From: CAZIOH01 sp964540815
GTDB taxonomy: Bacteria > Myxococcota_A > Polyangia > Fen-1088
DNA: 64,000 nucleotides
Reading direction: 5' to 3'
Assembly: GCA_964540815.1 (NCBI GenBank)
Contig: CAZIOH010000019.1
Coordinates: 1 to 64,000 of the forward strand
Shown piece by piece: positions 19,822 to 28,670 of this stretch. Position numbers and translations under genes: made by a program. The notes under the pieces were generated by a model. The model saw only the letters and a program-made list of their open reading frames with translations, had not been told where the DNA came from and did no database searches. Positions within the stretch are counted from its first letter, which is position 1, and every line of letters starts with the position of its first letter.

Positions 19822-19836
19822 GCGGCCGAAGGCCGC
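19822..19836 (+). other. GC-rich hairpin after the rml operon
   Basis: GCGGCC (19822-19827), loop GAA, GGCCGC (19831-19836), 82 bp after the rmlC stop. There is no T-run, so intrinsic termination is unproven. Confidence 0.3.
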
Positions 19837-19978
19837 GCCGCCCGCGGGCTCGCCCGCCTCGCCGGCCTGGCATCCCTGCTGCAGTACGAGTGTTCGTCGA
19901 CGCAACCGCGGTCGACCGAGCCGGGACCCCACGGGGAGCTCCACTCGCGCTGCTTCCCACCTCACCTGGAGATTTCCC

Positions 19979-20416
19979 ATGATTCGCACCCTGTCCACCC
20001 GTTCCATCCGCTTCTCGAGCCTGATCGGCGCTGCCCTCTTGACCCTGACCGGCGCCTCTGCGATGGCGGCGACCCAGACCACCCAGCCGGCTCACCTCAT
20101 CCACCACGGCAAGGCCAACAAGGCGGCGATCGTCGCCAAGGCGGAGCCGAGCGTGTCGTCCGCTTCCTCGGGGGCGGTGGCCACGAGCCCCGCCGCCGCC
20201 GCGAGCCCGGCCGATCCCGCCAGCGTGAAGGCCGCGGCCAAGAGCGACCACAAGGCCCGGAAGACCGCCGCCAAGTCCGCCAGCCACATGAAGGAGAAGT
20301 CCGCGGTGGTCGCCCCCGAGGGCTCCGCGAACCCGGCGGCTCCGGCTCCCGCGGCGGAGAAGGGCTCGCCGAAGGGGACGGAAAAGGCCGGCGCCGAGTC
20401 GACGGACAAGAAGTAG
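19979..20416 (+). CDS. small exported Ala/Lys/Pro-rich protein
   Basis: The 145-residue product begins with a clear Sec signal peptide (MIRTLSTRSIRFSSLIGAAL, cleavage probably after ASAMA). The mature part is low-complexity: Ala, Lys, Ser and Pro dominate, there is no Cys, and it is basic with no recognisable domain. TGGAG eight bases before the ATG supports the start. It may be a disordered periplasmic or DNA/peptidoglycan-binding protein; the function is unknown. It is followed by a strong terminator, so it forms its own unit. The rest of 19740-19978 shows only the hairpin noted. Confidence 0.7.
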   Translation: MIRTLSTRSIRFSSLIGAALLTLTGASAMAATQTTQPAHLIHHGKANKAAIVAKAEPSVSSASSGAVATSPAAAASPADPASVKAAAKSDHKARKTAAKSASHMKEKSAVVAPEGSANPAAPAPAAEKGSPKGTEKAGAESTDKK

Positions 20417-20530
20417 TCGGATCGGCCTCGAAGCCAGGGCGTCGGTCAAGGTCCCCGGGCCTCGGATCTCCGAGGAAACTCCCGACCGGACCTGGACGAC
20501 TGGCCTTCCACCATCCGGAGCGCAATCCAG

Positions 20531-20565
20531 GCGCGCGGGACCCTCACGGGTTCTGCGCGCTTTTT
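20531..20565 (+). terminator. rho-independent terminator
   Basis: GCGCGCGGGACCC (20531-20543), loop TCAC, GGGTTCTGCGCGC (20548-20560), then TTTTT. The 13-bp stem pairs fully, with two G-T pairs. It ends the small exported-protein transcript and insulates the OmpA promoter 84 bp downstream. Confidence 0.88.
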
Positions 20566-20573
20566 CATTGGCA

Positions 20574-20601
20574 CCGGAGCGGGCCGTCTGGCCCGCTCCG
20601 G
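20574..20601. other. perfect 12-bp hairpin behind the terminator
   Basis: CCGGAGCGGGCC, loop GTCT, GGCCCGCTCCGG. It is perfectly self-complementary but has no T-run on either strand. It lies between the terminator and the next promoter. Possible back-up termination or a protein-binding dyad. Confidence 0.5.
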
Positions 20602-20648
20602 CTGCCGCCCATTCGTCGTCGGAATGGCACCAATCCGCGCAGGCGGTC

Positions 20649-20677
20649 TTGGTGAGGCCGCCTCGATCACATATTCT
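20649..20677 (+). promoter_or_regulatory. sigma70-type promoter of the OmpA-family gene
   Basis: TTGGTG (20649-20654), 17-bp spacer, TATTCT (20672-20677). The predicted start near 20684 gives a leader of about 66 nt before the ATG at 20750. It is located directly after a terminator, as expected for an independent unit. The remaining part of 20417-20749 shows nothing else. Confidence 0.55.
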
Positions 20678-20749
20678 CCGAGCGAGACGGGCGCCGTCGG
20701 TGCGCCACCGATTCGCAGCCTTTCGATGACCGTCGAAGGAGGAGAGCTT

Positions 20750-22405
20750 ATGAGACTGGTGTCCGAGACCGCGCACCGCTGGGTTTCAGTTCTTCCGACA
20801 CGGGCGCCATCGCGCCCGGGCCATGGCCGAAGGTGGGGCGGGGGGCGGCGGGTGGTTCCGTCGACCCCGGCGCTGGCCGTGATGGCGCTCGGGCTGACGG
20901 TGACATCGCTCGCCGCCACGGCCGGTGCCGAGACCAATCCGAGCCCCGCGGCGGCGACTCCCGTTGCGAGTCCTCCTCCGGGCTCCGCCGCGCCGTCCCC
21001 TGCGAAACGCGTGGAATCCAGCAGCAGCGTCGTGCCGGTCACCGACGAGCCCCCGGAGTATCGCTTCGAGTTCGGGCTCGACCTTGGGGCGCACTTCTTC
21101 AACAAGAAGAGCGGTCTCGGTCGCAACGAAGGCGATCCAGAGGGGATCTCGCCGGCCACGGCGCTGGCCTTCGGCGGTCACCTGGCGCTCAACTTCAACC
21201 ACTGGGTATCGGTCGAAGCCGAGGCGCTCGGCATTCCCACCCACACCAACAACGCCGCGACGCGGATCTGGGCCTTCGCCTACCGGGGAATGTTGATCGT
21301 TCACCTGGTGCCAACCGGGCCCGTGCGGCCCTTCATCTCGCTCGGCTATGGCGCGATCTCGACGGTCGTCAACAACACCGCCATCGTCCCTTCCGACACC
21401 GACGGGATGGTCCAGGCGGGGGTCGGCCTCAAGATCGCCCTGGGCGATCACGCCGGCCTGCGCCTCGAAGGTCGCATCGTCACGCCGCCGGCCTTCCTCG
21501 GCTCGAAGGTCCCGGTGGGAAACGAGGTCGGGTACGACGGCCCGGACTGGGAGGCGCTCGGGAGCCTGTTCGTGAACTTCGGCGAGGTGGAGAAGGTGCG
21601 CGAGACCATCGTGCAGCGCGAGGTGGTGATGGTGCAGCCTCCGCCGCCGCCGGATCCGGACGGCGACGGGATCGTCGGCGCGTCCGACAAGTGCCCCGAG
21701 CTGGCCGAGGACAAGGATGGCTTCGAGGACGAGGACGGCTGCCCCGATCCCGACAACGACAAGGACGGCATCCCGGACGTCCGGGACAAGTGCCCCAACC
21801 AGCCCGAGACGGTGAACGGCATCGACGACGAAGACGGGTGCCCGGAGGTGGACACCGATGGCGACGGGATCCTCGGGTCGCGCGACAAGTGCCCCGACGA
21901 GCCCGAGACGGTCAACGGCTACAAGGACGACGACGGGTGCCCCGACGAGGTCCCGGCGGCCGTGAAGAAGTTCACGGGGGTCATCGAGGGCATCAACTTC
22001 AAGACCGGTCAGTCCACGATCCTGCCAGGGTCCTACCCGATCCTGGATCGGGCGGTGGCGGTGCTGAAGGAATACGGTGACATTCGCCTGGAGATCTCGG
22101 GCCACACCGACTCGCGCGGGAAGTCCGACTACAACCGGGATCTCTCGCAAAAGCGGGCCGACGCCGTGAAGTCTTACTTCATCGCCAACGGGATCGACGC
22201 CACCCGCGTCACCACCATCGGGTACGGGATGGATCGCCCGATCGCGGACAACGCCACCGAGGCCGGGCGCTCAAAGAACCGGCGCACCGAGTTCCGGTTG
22301 CTGACCGGCAACGAAGGGGGTGGGACCGGCAAGGTCGACCTGCCGCGCGGAGACTCTGGCCCTCCCCCACCGGAGAACGCCCCCATCAAGCCCGTCTCGC
22401 CCTGA
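20750..22405 (+). CDS. OmpA-family outer-membrane protein with TSP3 calcium repeats
   Basis: A 551-residue protein in three parts. An N-terminal export signal (hydrophobic core TPALAVMALGLTVTSLAATA, about residues 39-58) leads to a beta-barrel-like domain (about 95-285). Three thrombospondin type-3 repeats follow (DPDGDGIVGASDKCPE and relatives, about 305-405), then a C-terminal OmpA peptidoglycan-binding domain with 'LEISGHTDSRGKSDYNRDLS' and 'RTEFRLL'. It should tie the outer membrane to peptidoglycan. AAGGAGG eight bases before ATG 20750 decides the start; upstream Met codons lack it. The Pro-rich C-terminus is dispensable-looking. Confidence 0.9.
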   Translation: MRLVSETAHRWVSVLPTRAPSRPGHGRRWGGGRRVVPSTPALAVMALGLTVTSLAATAGAETNPSPAAATPVASPPPGSAAPSPAKRVESSSSVVPVTDEPPEYRFEFGLDLGAHFFNKKSGLGRNEGDPEGISPATALAFGGHLALNFNHWVSVEAEALGIPTHTNNAATRIWAFAYRGMLIVHLVPTGPVRPFISLGYGAISTVVNNTAIVPSDTDGMVQAGVGLKIALGDHAGLRLEGRIVTPPAFLGSKVPVGNEVGYDGPDWEALGSLFVNFGEVEKVRETIVQREVVMVQPPPPPDPDGDGIVGASDKCPELAEDKDGFEDEDGCPDPDNDKDGIPDVRDKCPNQPETVNGIDDEDGCPEVDTDGDGILGSRDKCPDEPETVNGYKDDDGCPDEVPAAVKKFTGVIEGINFKTGQSTILPGSYPILDRAVAVLKEYGDIRLEISGHTDSRGKSDYNRDLSQKRADAVKSYFIANGIDATRVTTIGYGMDRPIADNATEAGRSKNRRTEFRLLTGNEGGGTGKVDLPRGDSGPPPPENAPIKPVSP

Positions 22406-22475
22406 GCGGAGGAAACCTCAGGGCGACTGTTCGGCCCTCCATGGGACGTCCCGTCGGGAATCCCGTCGGGGCCGT

Positions 22476-23543
22476 CTACCCCCGCGCGCCGCGCAAGCGG
22501 GCCCGCCAGGAGGGCCAGGCGCGGGCGGCGCGCAGGCCGAGGACCACCGCCGCCGCCGCCCAGGCCAGCCAGATCAGCAGCGACCAGTGGGTGAAGGTGA
22601 AGTGGCGGGCCGAGGTGGGGGTGAGGGCGCTCGGGAGCTTGCCCTTGCGCGACAGCGACAGGATGTCCATCAGCAGGGCCACCGTGACGTGCACCGCCAC
22701 GCCCGCCCAGATGCTGCGGGTCTTCATGGCCAGCGAGCCGAGCACCACCCCGGCGATGATGGCCGAGCAGGCCTCGAGGTAAGGCTTGCCGTAATGGATC
22801 ATGCAATAGGGGACCGCCATGCCGAAGATGGCTCCGGCCCCGAAGATCCGGGTGGCCCGCAGCCACCAGCCGCGAAAGAACATTTCGAGACCCACGAATT
22901 GCGAGATGTACACCGCCTCCCACACCGCGAAGTCCACCCAGGATCGCCCGGCGGTGGCGCAGATGGGATAGTACGCGCCGAAGTCCGGCTGCCGCGCCAC
23001 CAGCACCAGGATCGGCACCATGATCACCACGAACAGCGCATAGAGCCAGGCGTGCTCGCGAAACCCGGCCAGGCGCAGCCCCATGTCGCGCAGGTCATCG
23101 CGCGGAAAGAACCGTCGCCACACCAGGTAGGGCGTGAGGTATCCGAGGACCCGGGTCAGGCCCCACCACAGGCGCCCGTGGAGCTCGGCGTAGAGGGCCA
23201 GATGGGCCTGGATGCCGGGGTGGGCGGCGGCGGCCAGCGCCCGTCCGAGGGCCGGTCCCACCCGTTGCTGGAAGAAGGCCATCTGACCGAAGTACTCCTG
23301 CATGGTCAGGATCAGCACGCCCAGCACCAGCGCGACCAGCGGCCGGTGGTCGACCTCGCCCCGCGCGTCGAGCTCGCGCCGCCAGGCGGAGGCCTCGGCC
23401 TCGAGCCCGCGCCAGGTGCCACGGAACACGAGATACACGAGCGGCGCCACCGCCAGCAGCATGGGAACGGGCAGCAGCCACTTGACGGCCGGGTTCTCGA
23501 GCCAGGAAATCACGCGCGCAAGGCATACCAGAGCGGCGGGCAT
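22476..23543 (-). CDS. CPBP-family intramembrane metalloprotease
   Basis: A 355-residue protein with about seven membrane segments. The C-terminal half has the CPBP/CAAX-protease core: 'FVGLEMFFRGWWLR' (E..FFRG motif, with Leu where the first Glu of EExxxR usually sits), 'MIHYGKPYLEACSAIIAGVVLG' with the second-motif His, and a last helix 'SIWAGVAVHVTVALLMD' carrying the third-motif His. The family cleaves substrates inside the membrane; some members act in bacteriocin immunity. ATG 23543 is 20 bp from the divergent start at 23563, so regulatory signals must overlap the genes. Confidence 0.8.
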   Translation of the reverse strand: MPAALVCLARVISWLENPAVKWLLPVPMLLAVAPLVYLVFRGTWRGLEAEASAWRRELDARGEVDHRPLVALVLGVLILTMQEYFGQMAFFQQRVGPALGRALAAAAHPGIQAHLALYAELHGRLWWGLTRVLGYLTPYLVWRRFFPRDDLRDMGLRLAGFREHAWLYALFVVIMVPILVLVARQPDFGAYYPICATAGRSWVDFAVWEAVYISQFVGLEMFFRGWWLRATRIFGAGAIFGMAVPYCMIHYGKPYLEACSAIIAGVVLGSLAMKTRSIWAGVAVHVTVALLMDILSLSRKGKLPSALTPTSARHFTFTHWSLLIWLAWAAAAVVLGLRAARAWPSWRARLRGARG

Positions 23544-23562
23544 CGGCGCTATGTTAGCGGGA

Positions 23563-25113
23563 ATGGCCGCTGACCCGACCACCGCCCCCACCGCCGCCGC
23601 CCGCCCCGAGCCCCCGTCGCGGCTCGGGCACTTCATCCAGACGTACTCGAGCTTCCTGTCGAGCTTCGTGATCGGGGTGGCGGGCCTGGTGGCCACCTCC
23701 ATCTGGCAGTACCGGCAGTCCCAGACCGCCGCGCGCCAGGCCGAGTCCGAGCAGGCCATCGCCCGCACCAAGGCAGAAAACGATTGGCGGATTGCCCGCG
23801 CGGAGATCCTGGCCAAGAACCTGAACATCCTGGCCTCGCAGGGGGCCGACACCGCCGATCAGCGCTTCGGGGTGCTGCTGTCGCTGACCCGTGGCAGCAT
23901 CCTCGATCCCGAGCTGGCGGTCTCGTACGCGCTCGAGCTCGGGAAGGTCAACCCCGACTACATGCGCAGCGTGCTCGCCAGCACGGAGCACAAGAACTAC
24001 CTACAGCTCGAGCACGCCTTCGCGCTCACCTGCCTGCAGCAGTTCGGGGTGGAGAAGGCCGCGGAGATCTGTCGGGACGATCGCCTGGCGGAGCGTTCGG
24101 ACGCCATCGCCCAGGTGATCGAGGACGAGATCGACGCCACCGCCCAGGTGGCCTCGCAGGCCGGGGCGCAGGCCGGGCCGCCGCCGGCCGGTGCGCCGGT
24201 CGGCGCGCAGATGGCCGGGCCGCTCTCGCTGCTGCGCGACGAGCGCGAGATCCAGGCCCACCCCGCCAAGCTCATGTGGCTGTTCGAGCCCTACCTGCAA
24301 GACCGCTATGAGCGTCGCCAGTGGAACGAGATCAACGCCTTCGAGAACAGCTCCGACGGCGCCAAGGTGATCTCCGCGCTGGTGCTGGCCACCGCCCGCA
24401 CCGGCGAGCTCGTGACCAACGTCGAGCAGTCCGACCTCGACAAGTTCCACGCCCAGCGCCGCAAGTGGCTGGCCGCCTACCTGCTCGGGAGAGCCTGTGA
24501 TCCCGAGTGCCGCGGCAAGATCGTCGACGTGATGCTGTCGACGTACGGCGAGGCCCAGGGGGACTACGACGAGGCCTTGCAGAGGCTGGTGCAGCTGTCC
24601 CGCGCAGAGTCGGGACCGGCCATCAGCCAGCTCCACGCGCGCCTGCTCTGGTGCCAGGTGGACAGCGACGATCTGCAGATCTTCCGCGATCGCGTGCTGG
24701 TCCCGGCCGCGGCCCGCGCGCTCGGGACCCCCGGCGCGGATCGCAACATGGTGGAGGATCTGGTCGGGCTCGTGGCCCTGGTGCCCGAGCCCACGGTCGA
24801 GATCCAGAAGAGCGACGCCAGCGGGAGCGGCGGCGCGGCGGCCGGCAGCGCCGGATCGACCCCGATCGCCGGCGGCAAGCCCATCGCCGCCCCGCCCCCC
24901 CTGCCTCCGAACGTGGCGGCCTGGAAGGCCCTGCTCGGCACGATCGACAAGGGTGGCGACAAGAGCGGCGACAAGCTGGCGCGCTCGTTCGCCTCGCGGC
25001 GCGCGACGGTCAAGCGTGAGCGCGCCGCCCCGCCGCCGATGATCAAGCGGGTGAGCTTCTGCGGGGCCGCCGAGGCCCCCGACCGATCCGCCGCCGGCGA
25101 CACCACGCCATGA
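23563..25113 (+). CDS. uncharacterised single-pass membrane protein
   Basis: A 516-residue protein with one membrane segment near residues 30-50 (SSFVIGVAGLVATSIW). A helical, coiled-coil-prone stretch follows (RQSQTAARQAESEQAIARTK), then a large helical domain with repeat-like alpha segments and a Pro/Ala/Gly-rich linker (about 205-220). I do not recognise a family. ATG 23551 (four codons earlier) is an alternative start. The stop overlaps the start of the MFS transporter (ATGA at 25110-25113), so they are coupled. It may scaffold or regulate that transporter, but that is inference from linkage only. Confidence 0.65.
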   Translation: MAADPTTAPTAAARPEPPSRLGHFIQTYSSFLSSFVIGVAGLVATSIWQYRQSQTAARQAESEQAIARTKAENDWRIARAEILAKNLNILASQGADTADQRFGVLLSLTRGSILDPELAVSYALELGKVNPDYMRSVLASTEHKNYLQLEHAFALTCLQQFGVEKAAEICRDDRLAERSDAIAQVIEDEIDATAQVASQAGAQAGPPPAGAPVGAQMAGPLSLLRDEREIQAHPAKLMWLFEPYLQDRYERRQWNEINAFENSSDGAKVISALVLATARTGELVTNVEQSDLDKFHAQRRKWLAAYLLGRACDPECRGKIVDVMLSTYGEAQGDYDEALQRLVQLSRAESGPAISQLHARLLWCQVDSDDLQIFRDRVLVPAAARALGTPGADRNMVEDLVGLVALVPEPTVEIQKSDASGSGGAAAGSAGSTPIAGGKPIAAPPPLPPNVAAWKALLGTIDKGGDKSGDKLARSFASRRATVKRERAAPPPMIKRVSFCGAAEAPDRSAAGDTTP

Positions 25114-26483
25114 GCGCCTCGGATCCGACGGCGGGGCCGGGCGCGACCGGCGAGGCGGGTCTGTGGGGGATGAACCGCTACCAGTGGACCGTGCTCTTCG
25201 CGGCCTGGCTCGGCTGGGGCTTCGACGTCTTCGACGGGCTGCTCTTCAACTACGTGGCACCGAACTGCGTGCCCACCTTGCTCGGCCTGCCGATCGGGTC
25301 GCCCGAGGCCAAGCGCGCGACGCTCTACTGGGCCGGGACCTTGACCTCGTTCCTGCTCCTCGGGTGGGCCACCGGCGGGATCCTGTTCGGCATCCTGGCC
25401 GATCGCATCGGGCGCACGCGCACCTTGCTCCTGACGATGCTGCTCTACGGCGTCGGCACGGCGGCCTGTGCCGCGGCCCCCAACCTCCCGACGCTGGTGC
25501 TGTTCCGTCTGGTGGCCAGCCTCGGCATCGGGGGGGAGTGGGCGGCCGGCGCGGCCATGGTCGCCGAGGTGGTCCCCGAGAAGCGCCGGGTCGAGGCCGG
25601 GGCGCTGCTCTACACCTCGGCGCCCATGGGCCTCTTCCTCGCGACCTTCGCGAACTTCCAGATCGCCGGCGTGTTCTTCAAGGGCGCCCCCGAGGTGTCC
25701 TGGCGCTACGTGTTCTTGACCGGGCTCGTCCCGACCCTGGCGGCGCTCGGCATCCGTCTGTTCGTGCGTGAGCCCGAGCGGTGGACGGCGACGCGCCACG
25801 ACCGGTCCGGGCAGGCGGTGGCCCCGCCGTCGCTGCGCGAGCTCTTCGGACCGGCGGTGCGGCGCAGCACCGTCAGCGGCTTCGTGATGGCGCTGGTGGC
25901 CCTCGTGAGCTGGTGGAGCTGCAACGCGTTCATCCCGGTCATCTCGACCGGTCTGGCCCAGGTGGCGGCCAAGGCCCGCGCGCTCGACCCCGCCGCCACC
26001 CGCGCGCTCGTCGAGCGCTGGAAGGCCGAGACCACCAGCCTCTTCAACCTCGGCGGTCTGATCGGGACGCTGCTGACCATCCCGGCCTCCAAGATCCTGG
26101 GGCGCAAGAGCATGTTCGCCCTGTACTACGGCCTCGGCAGCATCGCGATCTTCTGCACCTTCGGGTTGCCCCTGCCGCCCGAGACCCGGCGCTTCCTCTA
26201 CTTCGGGGACGGGCTCACCATCTTCGGGGTCTTCGGGGCGTTCACCTACTACCTGCCCGAGCTCTTCCCGACCCGCCTGCGCGCCACCGGCGCCGGCTTC
26301 TGCTACAACGCCGGCCGCCTGTTGACGGCGGCGGGGCCCTTCCTGGTGGGGCGCTTCGCGGCCCGCGGCCCCGACGCCCTCGGAAGCGCGCTCGTCGCCC
26401 TCACCGCCGTGGGGGTGGTCCCCCTGCTCGGCCTCCTGTTCTTGCCCCTGGTGGTCGAGACCAAAGGCCGCGACCTCACCTGA
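25110..26483 (+). CDS. MFS transporter, sugar/aromatic acid:H+ symporter type
   Basis: A 457-residue protein with twelve predicted membrane helices. The MFS signature between helices 2 and 3 is 'GILADRIGRTRTLLL', and 'RLVASLGIGGEWAAGAAMVAE' in helices 4-5 is characteristic of the sialate/aromatic-acid:proton symporter (AAHS/SHS) group. 'PELFPTRLRATGAGFCYN' is the matching motif in the C-terminal half. The extended periplasmic loop between helices 7 and 8 (about residues 280-305) is longer than usual. It is coupled to the upstream unknown protein; the substrate is unknown. Confidence 0.85.
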   Translation: MSASDPTAGPGATGEAGLWGMNRYQWTVLFAAWLGWGFDVFDGLLFNYVAPNCVPTLLGLPIGSPEAKRATLYWAGTLTSFLLLGWATGGILFGILADRIGRTRTLLLTMLLYGVGTAACAAAPNLPTLVLFRLVASLGIGGEWAAGAAMVAEVVPEKRRVEAGALLYTSAPMGLFLATFANFQIAGVFFKGAPEVSWRYVFLTGLVPTLAALGIRLFVREPERWTATRHDRSGQAVAPPSLRELFGPAVRRSTVSGFVMALVALVSWWSCNAFIPVISTGLAQVAAKARALDPAATRALVERWKAETTSLFNLGGLIGTLLTIPASKILGRKSMFALYYGLGSIAIFCTFGLPLPPETRRFLYFGDGLTIFGVFGAFTYYLPELFPTRLRATGAGFCYNAGRLLTAAGPFLVGRFAARGPDALGSALVALTAVGVVPLLGLLFLPLVVETKGRDLT

Positions 26484-26523
26484 CCATCCTCGTTCTCCGG
26501 GAAGGACGCCCCTTGCCGCCGGG

Positions 26524-28575
26524 TCAGGCGTGCCGCGAACGCCGCACGCCGACCGGCACGTGGTGCGAGGCCGGCTGCCGTGAAGGCGGCTGGTGCACCG
26601 CCGCGGATCTCGAATTCGGGTGGATGGCGCGGGCGCCACGCTCCCCGACGACCTGGCTCGTGCGATCGCGCAGCGTGGCCACGAGCCGGGCCTCCGCATT
26701 CTCGTCGATCCGCAGGACCTGGCGGCCCTGTAGCACGTTGGCCACGATCTCCTCGCCGGAGACGTCCCCGACGTAGATGCCCTCGCGCTTGGCCAGCACG
26801 TTGGCGAACCGCACCAGGTTCCCGCAGGCGTGGGGCCCGGCGGCGCGGTCGTAGCTGTCGCAGTGCTCGATGGCCTCCACCACCGCCGAGGGCAACCGCC
26901 ACCCCGAGGCCAGGGCCGCGCCCACCCCGCGGTGGGCTTCGGCGACGGTCTTTTGCCACAGCGTCTCGGTCATCCAGGGGACGTCCAGCTCCTCGACCAG
27001 CTTGCGCTCGGCCTCGAGCAGCAACCCTGCCACGATGGGTTTGCCGAGATCGTGCAACAAGCCCCCGAGGTAGGCCACGTCGGGCTCCACCCGGCTCGAG
27101 ACCAGCTCGGCGAGATCCCGCGCCAGCATGCCGACCGCCAGGCAGTGCTCCCAGATGAGCTTGAACTTCTGGCGGATCCCCGCGCTGCGCGAGGTGAAGA
27201 TCTGGCAGGCCGCCAGCTCCACCAGCAGGATCCGCAGCGGCTTGACGCCGATCTGGCTGACCGCCTGCTCGATGGTGGTGACGGTCTGCCGCCGGGAGTA
27301 GGCCGCGCTGTTGACCACCCGCAGGATGCGCGCGGCGATGACCGGATCCTGCTCGATCACCCTGGCGATGGTCGCGAAGGTCGCGCTCGGATCGCGGAGC
27401 ACGTCGAGGGCCTTGAGCGCGACCAGGGGCATGGTGGGGACCTGCAACCGGTTCTCCTGCATGCGGCGGACGACGATGTCCGACAGCGCACGACCGACCT
27501 TGCGCGCCTGCACGCGCTCGACCCGCACCTCGTCGGCCGGGGATAGCAAGGAGGACGCCATCGCAGGAATCTCGCCAGCGCCGCTGCTTCCGCCCGTGCC
27601 TCCATTCCCGCTCCCACTCCCGCTCCCACCCCAACCGTCCCCGGCCGCGCGCTCGGGCTCGGCCTCGGGCGAAAGCGGGGCCGCGTGGCCAGCCGTGAGG
27701 GCTCGCTCGATGGCGCGTCGAAATTCTCGCAGGCTGGACCACCGCTGCTCGGGATCGGCGGCGAGCGCCCGGGTCACCACCCGCGACAGCGCCGGCGAGA
27801 TCCCTGGGTTGCGCTCGTGAACGGGCACCGGCGGGATGGGGGACGCCGCCGCCCCGGCCTCGCCGCCGGCCACGGGCGCGAGCGGCGGGGGATCCGCTGG
27901 ACCCGGACCGTCGAGCGGCCTCGCGACCCGGGGCGGCACGACCGCTCCGTGCGCCGCGAAGGGCCGGGCGCCCACCAGCATCTCGTAGGCGAGCACCCCG
28001 ATCGCGAACACGTCGGACTCGCTGTCCGGCGGGTTGCCCACCCGCAGCTCGGGGGCCCAGTAGGGGGAGGGCTTCTGGGCCGACGTCGCCGTCAGGGTCA
28101 AGGCACCGAAGTCCAGCACCTTGACGAAGTCGGGATAATCGACGTTGTTGGTGATGAAGACGTTGCCGGCCTTGAGGGCCCCGTGAATCAGGCCCCGGTC
28201 ATGGGCCGCGCCCACCGCCGAGGCGACCTGCGCCAGCACCCGCACCGCCGTGACCTCGTCCAGCATCCCGACCCGCTCCAGGCGCTCGTCGAGGCTCTCG
28301 CCTTCGAGCATCTCCATCACGATGAAGGTCGCCCCCGTGGAGGTCTGTCCGACGTCGAGCACGTCGACGATGTTGGGGTGCCGGATGCTCCCCACCACCT
28401 TGAGGTGGGTGAGAAAGCGCTCGAGGCGGGCCGCGCCCCGCGACACCTCCGGGGACAGCACCTTGATCGCCGCGCGCCGCCCGATGACGGGGTGCTCGGC
28501 GTAGTACACCGTCCCGAGCACCCCGGTGCCGAGCTCGGTCACGACCCGGTAGCCGCCAACCAGCGATCCGATCAC
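26524..28575 (-). CDS. protein-kinase-like (probable pseudokinase) - HDOD fusion
   Basis: About 683 residues from a GTG start at 28575. The N-terminal 1-290 region is a Ser/Thr kinase fold with the glycine loop GTGVLGTVY, Lys38 of AAIK, and DFG (155-157). The catalytic loop reads HGALKAGN (131-138), so the essential Asp of HRD is Ala133. The alpha-C Glu position in RFLTH also appears to be His. Binding of nucleotide is possible; phosphotransfer is unlikely. After a Gly/Ser linker, residues about 370-590 form an HDOD domain (VPTMPLVALKALDVL, DPVIAARILRVVNSAAY, YLGGLLHDLGK). Such domains act in signalling. The start is uncertain: no good ribosome-binding site. Confidence 0.8.
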   Translation of the reverse strand: MIGSLVGGYRVVTELGTGVLGTVYYAEHPVIGRRAAIKVLSPEVSRGAARLERFLTHLKVVGSIRHPNIVDVLDVGQTSTGATFIVMEMLEGESLDERLERVGMLDEVTAVRVLAQVASAVGAAHDRGLIHGALKAGNVFITNNVDYPDFVKVLDFGALTLTATSAQKPSPYWAPELRVGNPPDSESDVFAIGVLAYEMLVGARPFAAHGAVVPPRVARPLDGPGPADPPPLAPVAGGEAGAAASPIPPVPVHERNPGISPALSRVVTRALAADPEQRWSSLREFRRAIERALTAGHAAPLSPEAEPERAAGDGWGGSGSGSGNGGTGGSSGAGEIPAMASSLLSPADEVRVERVQARKVGRALSDIVVRRMQENRLQVPTMPLVALKALDVLRDPSATFATIARVIEQDPVIAARILRVVNSAAYSRRQTVTTIEQAVSQIGVKPLRILLVELAACQIFTSRSAGIRQKFKLIWEHCLAVGMLARDLAELVSSRVEPDVAYLGGLLHDLGKPIVAGLLLEAERKLVEELDVPWMTETLWQKTVAEAHRGVGAALASGWRLPSAVVEAIEHCDSYDRAAGPHACGNLVRFANVLAKREGIYVGDVSGEEIVANVLQGRQVLRIDENAEARLVATLRDRTSQVVGERGARAIHPNSRSAAVHQPPSRQPASHHVPVGVRRSRHA

Positions 28576-28670
28576 ATGGGCGTACTTCGGATGACTCCCA
28601 GGGAACCTTGAAGGCCGAAGGCCAGGCCCCCCCGGCCCGGCCCCCAACCGGGCCCGAGCTAGAGCTAGAG

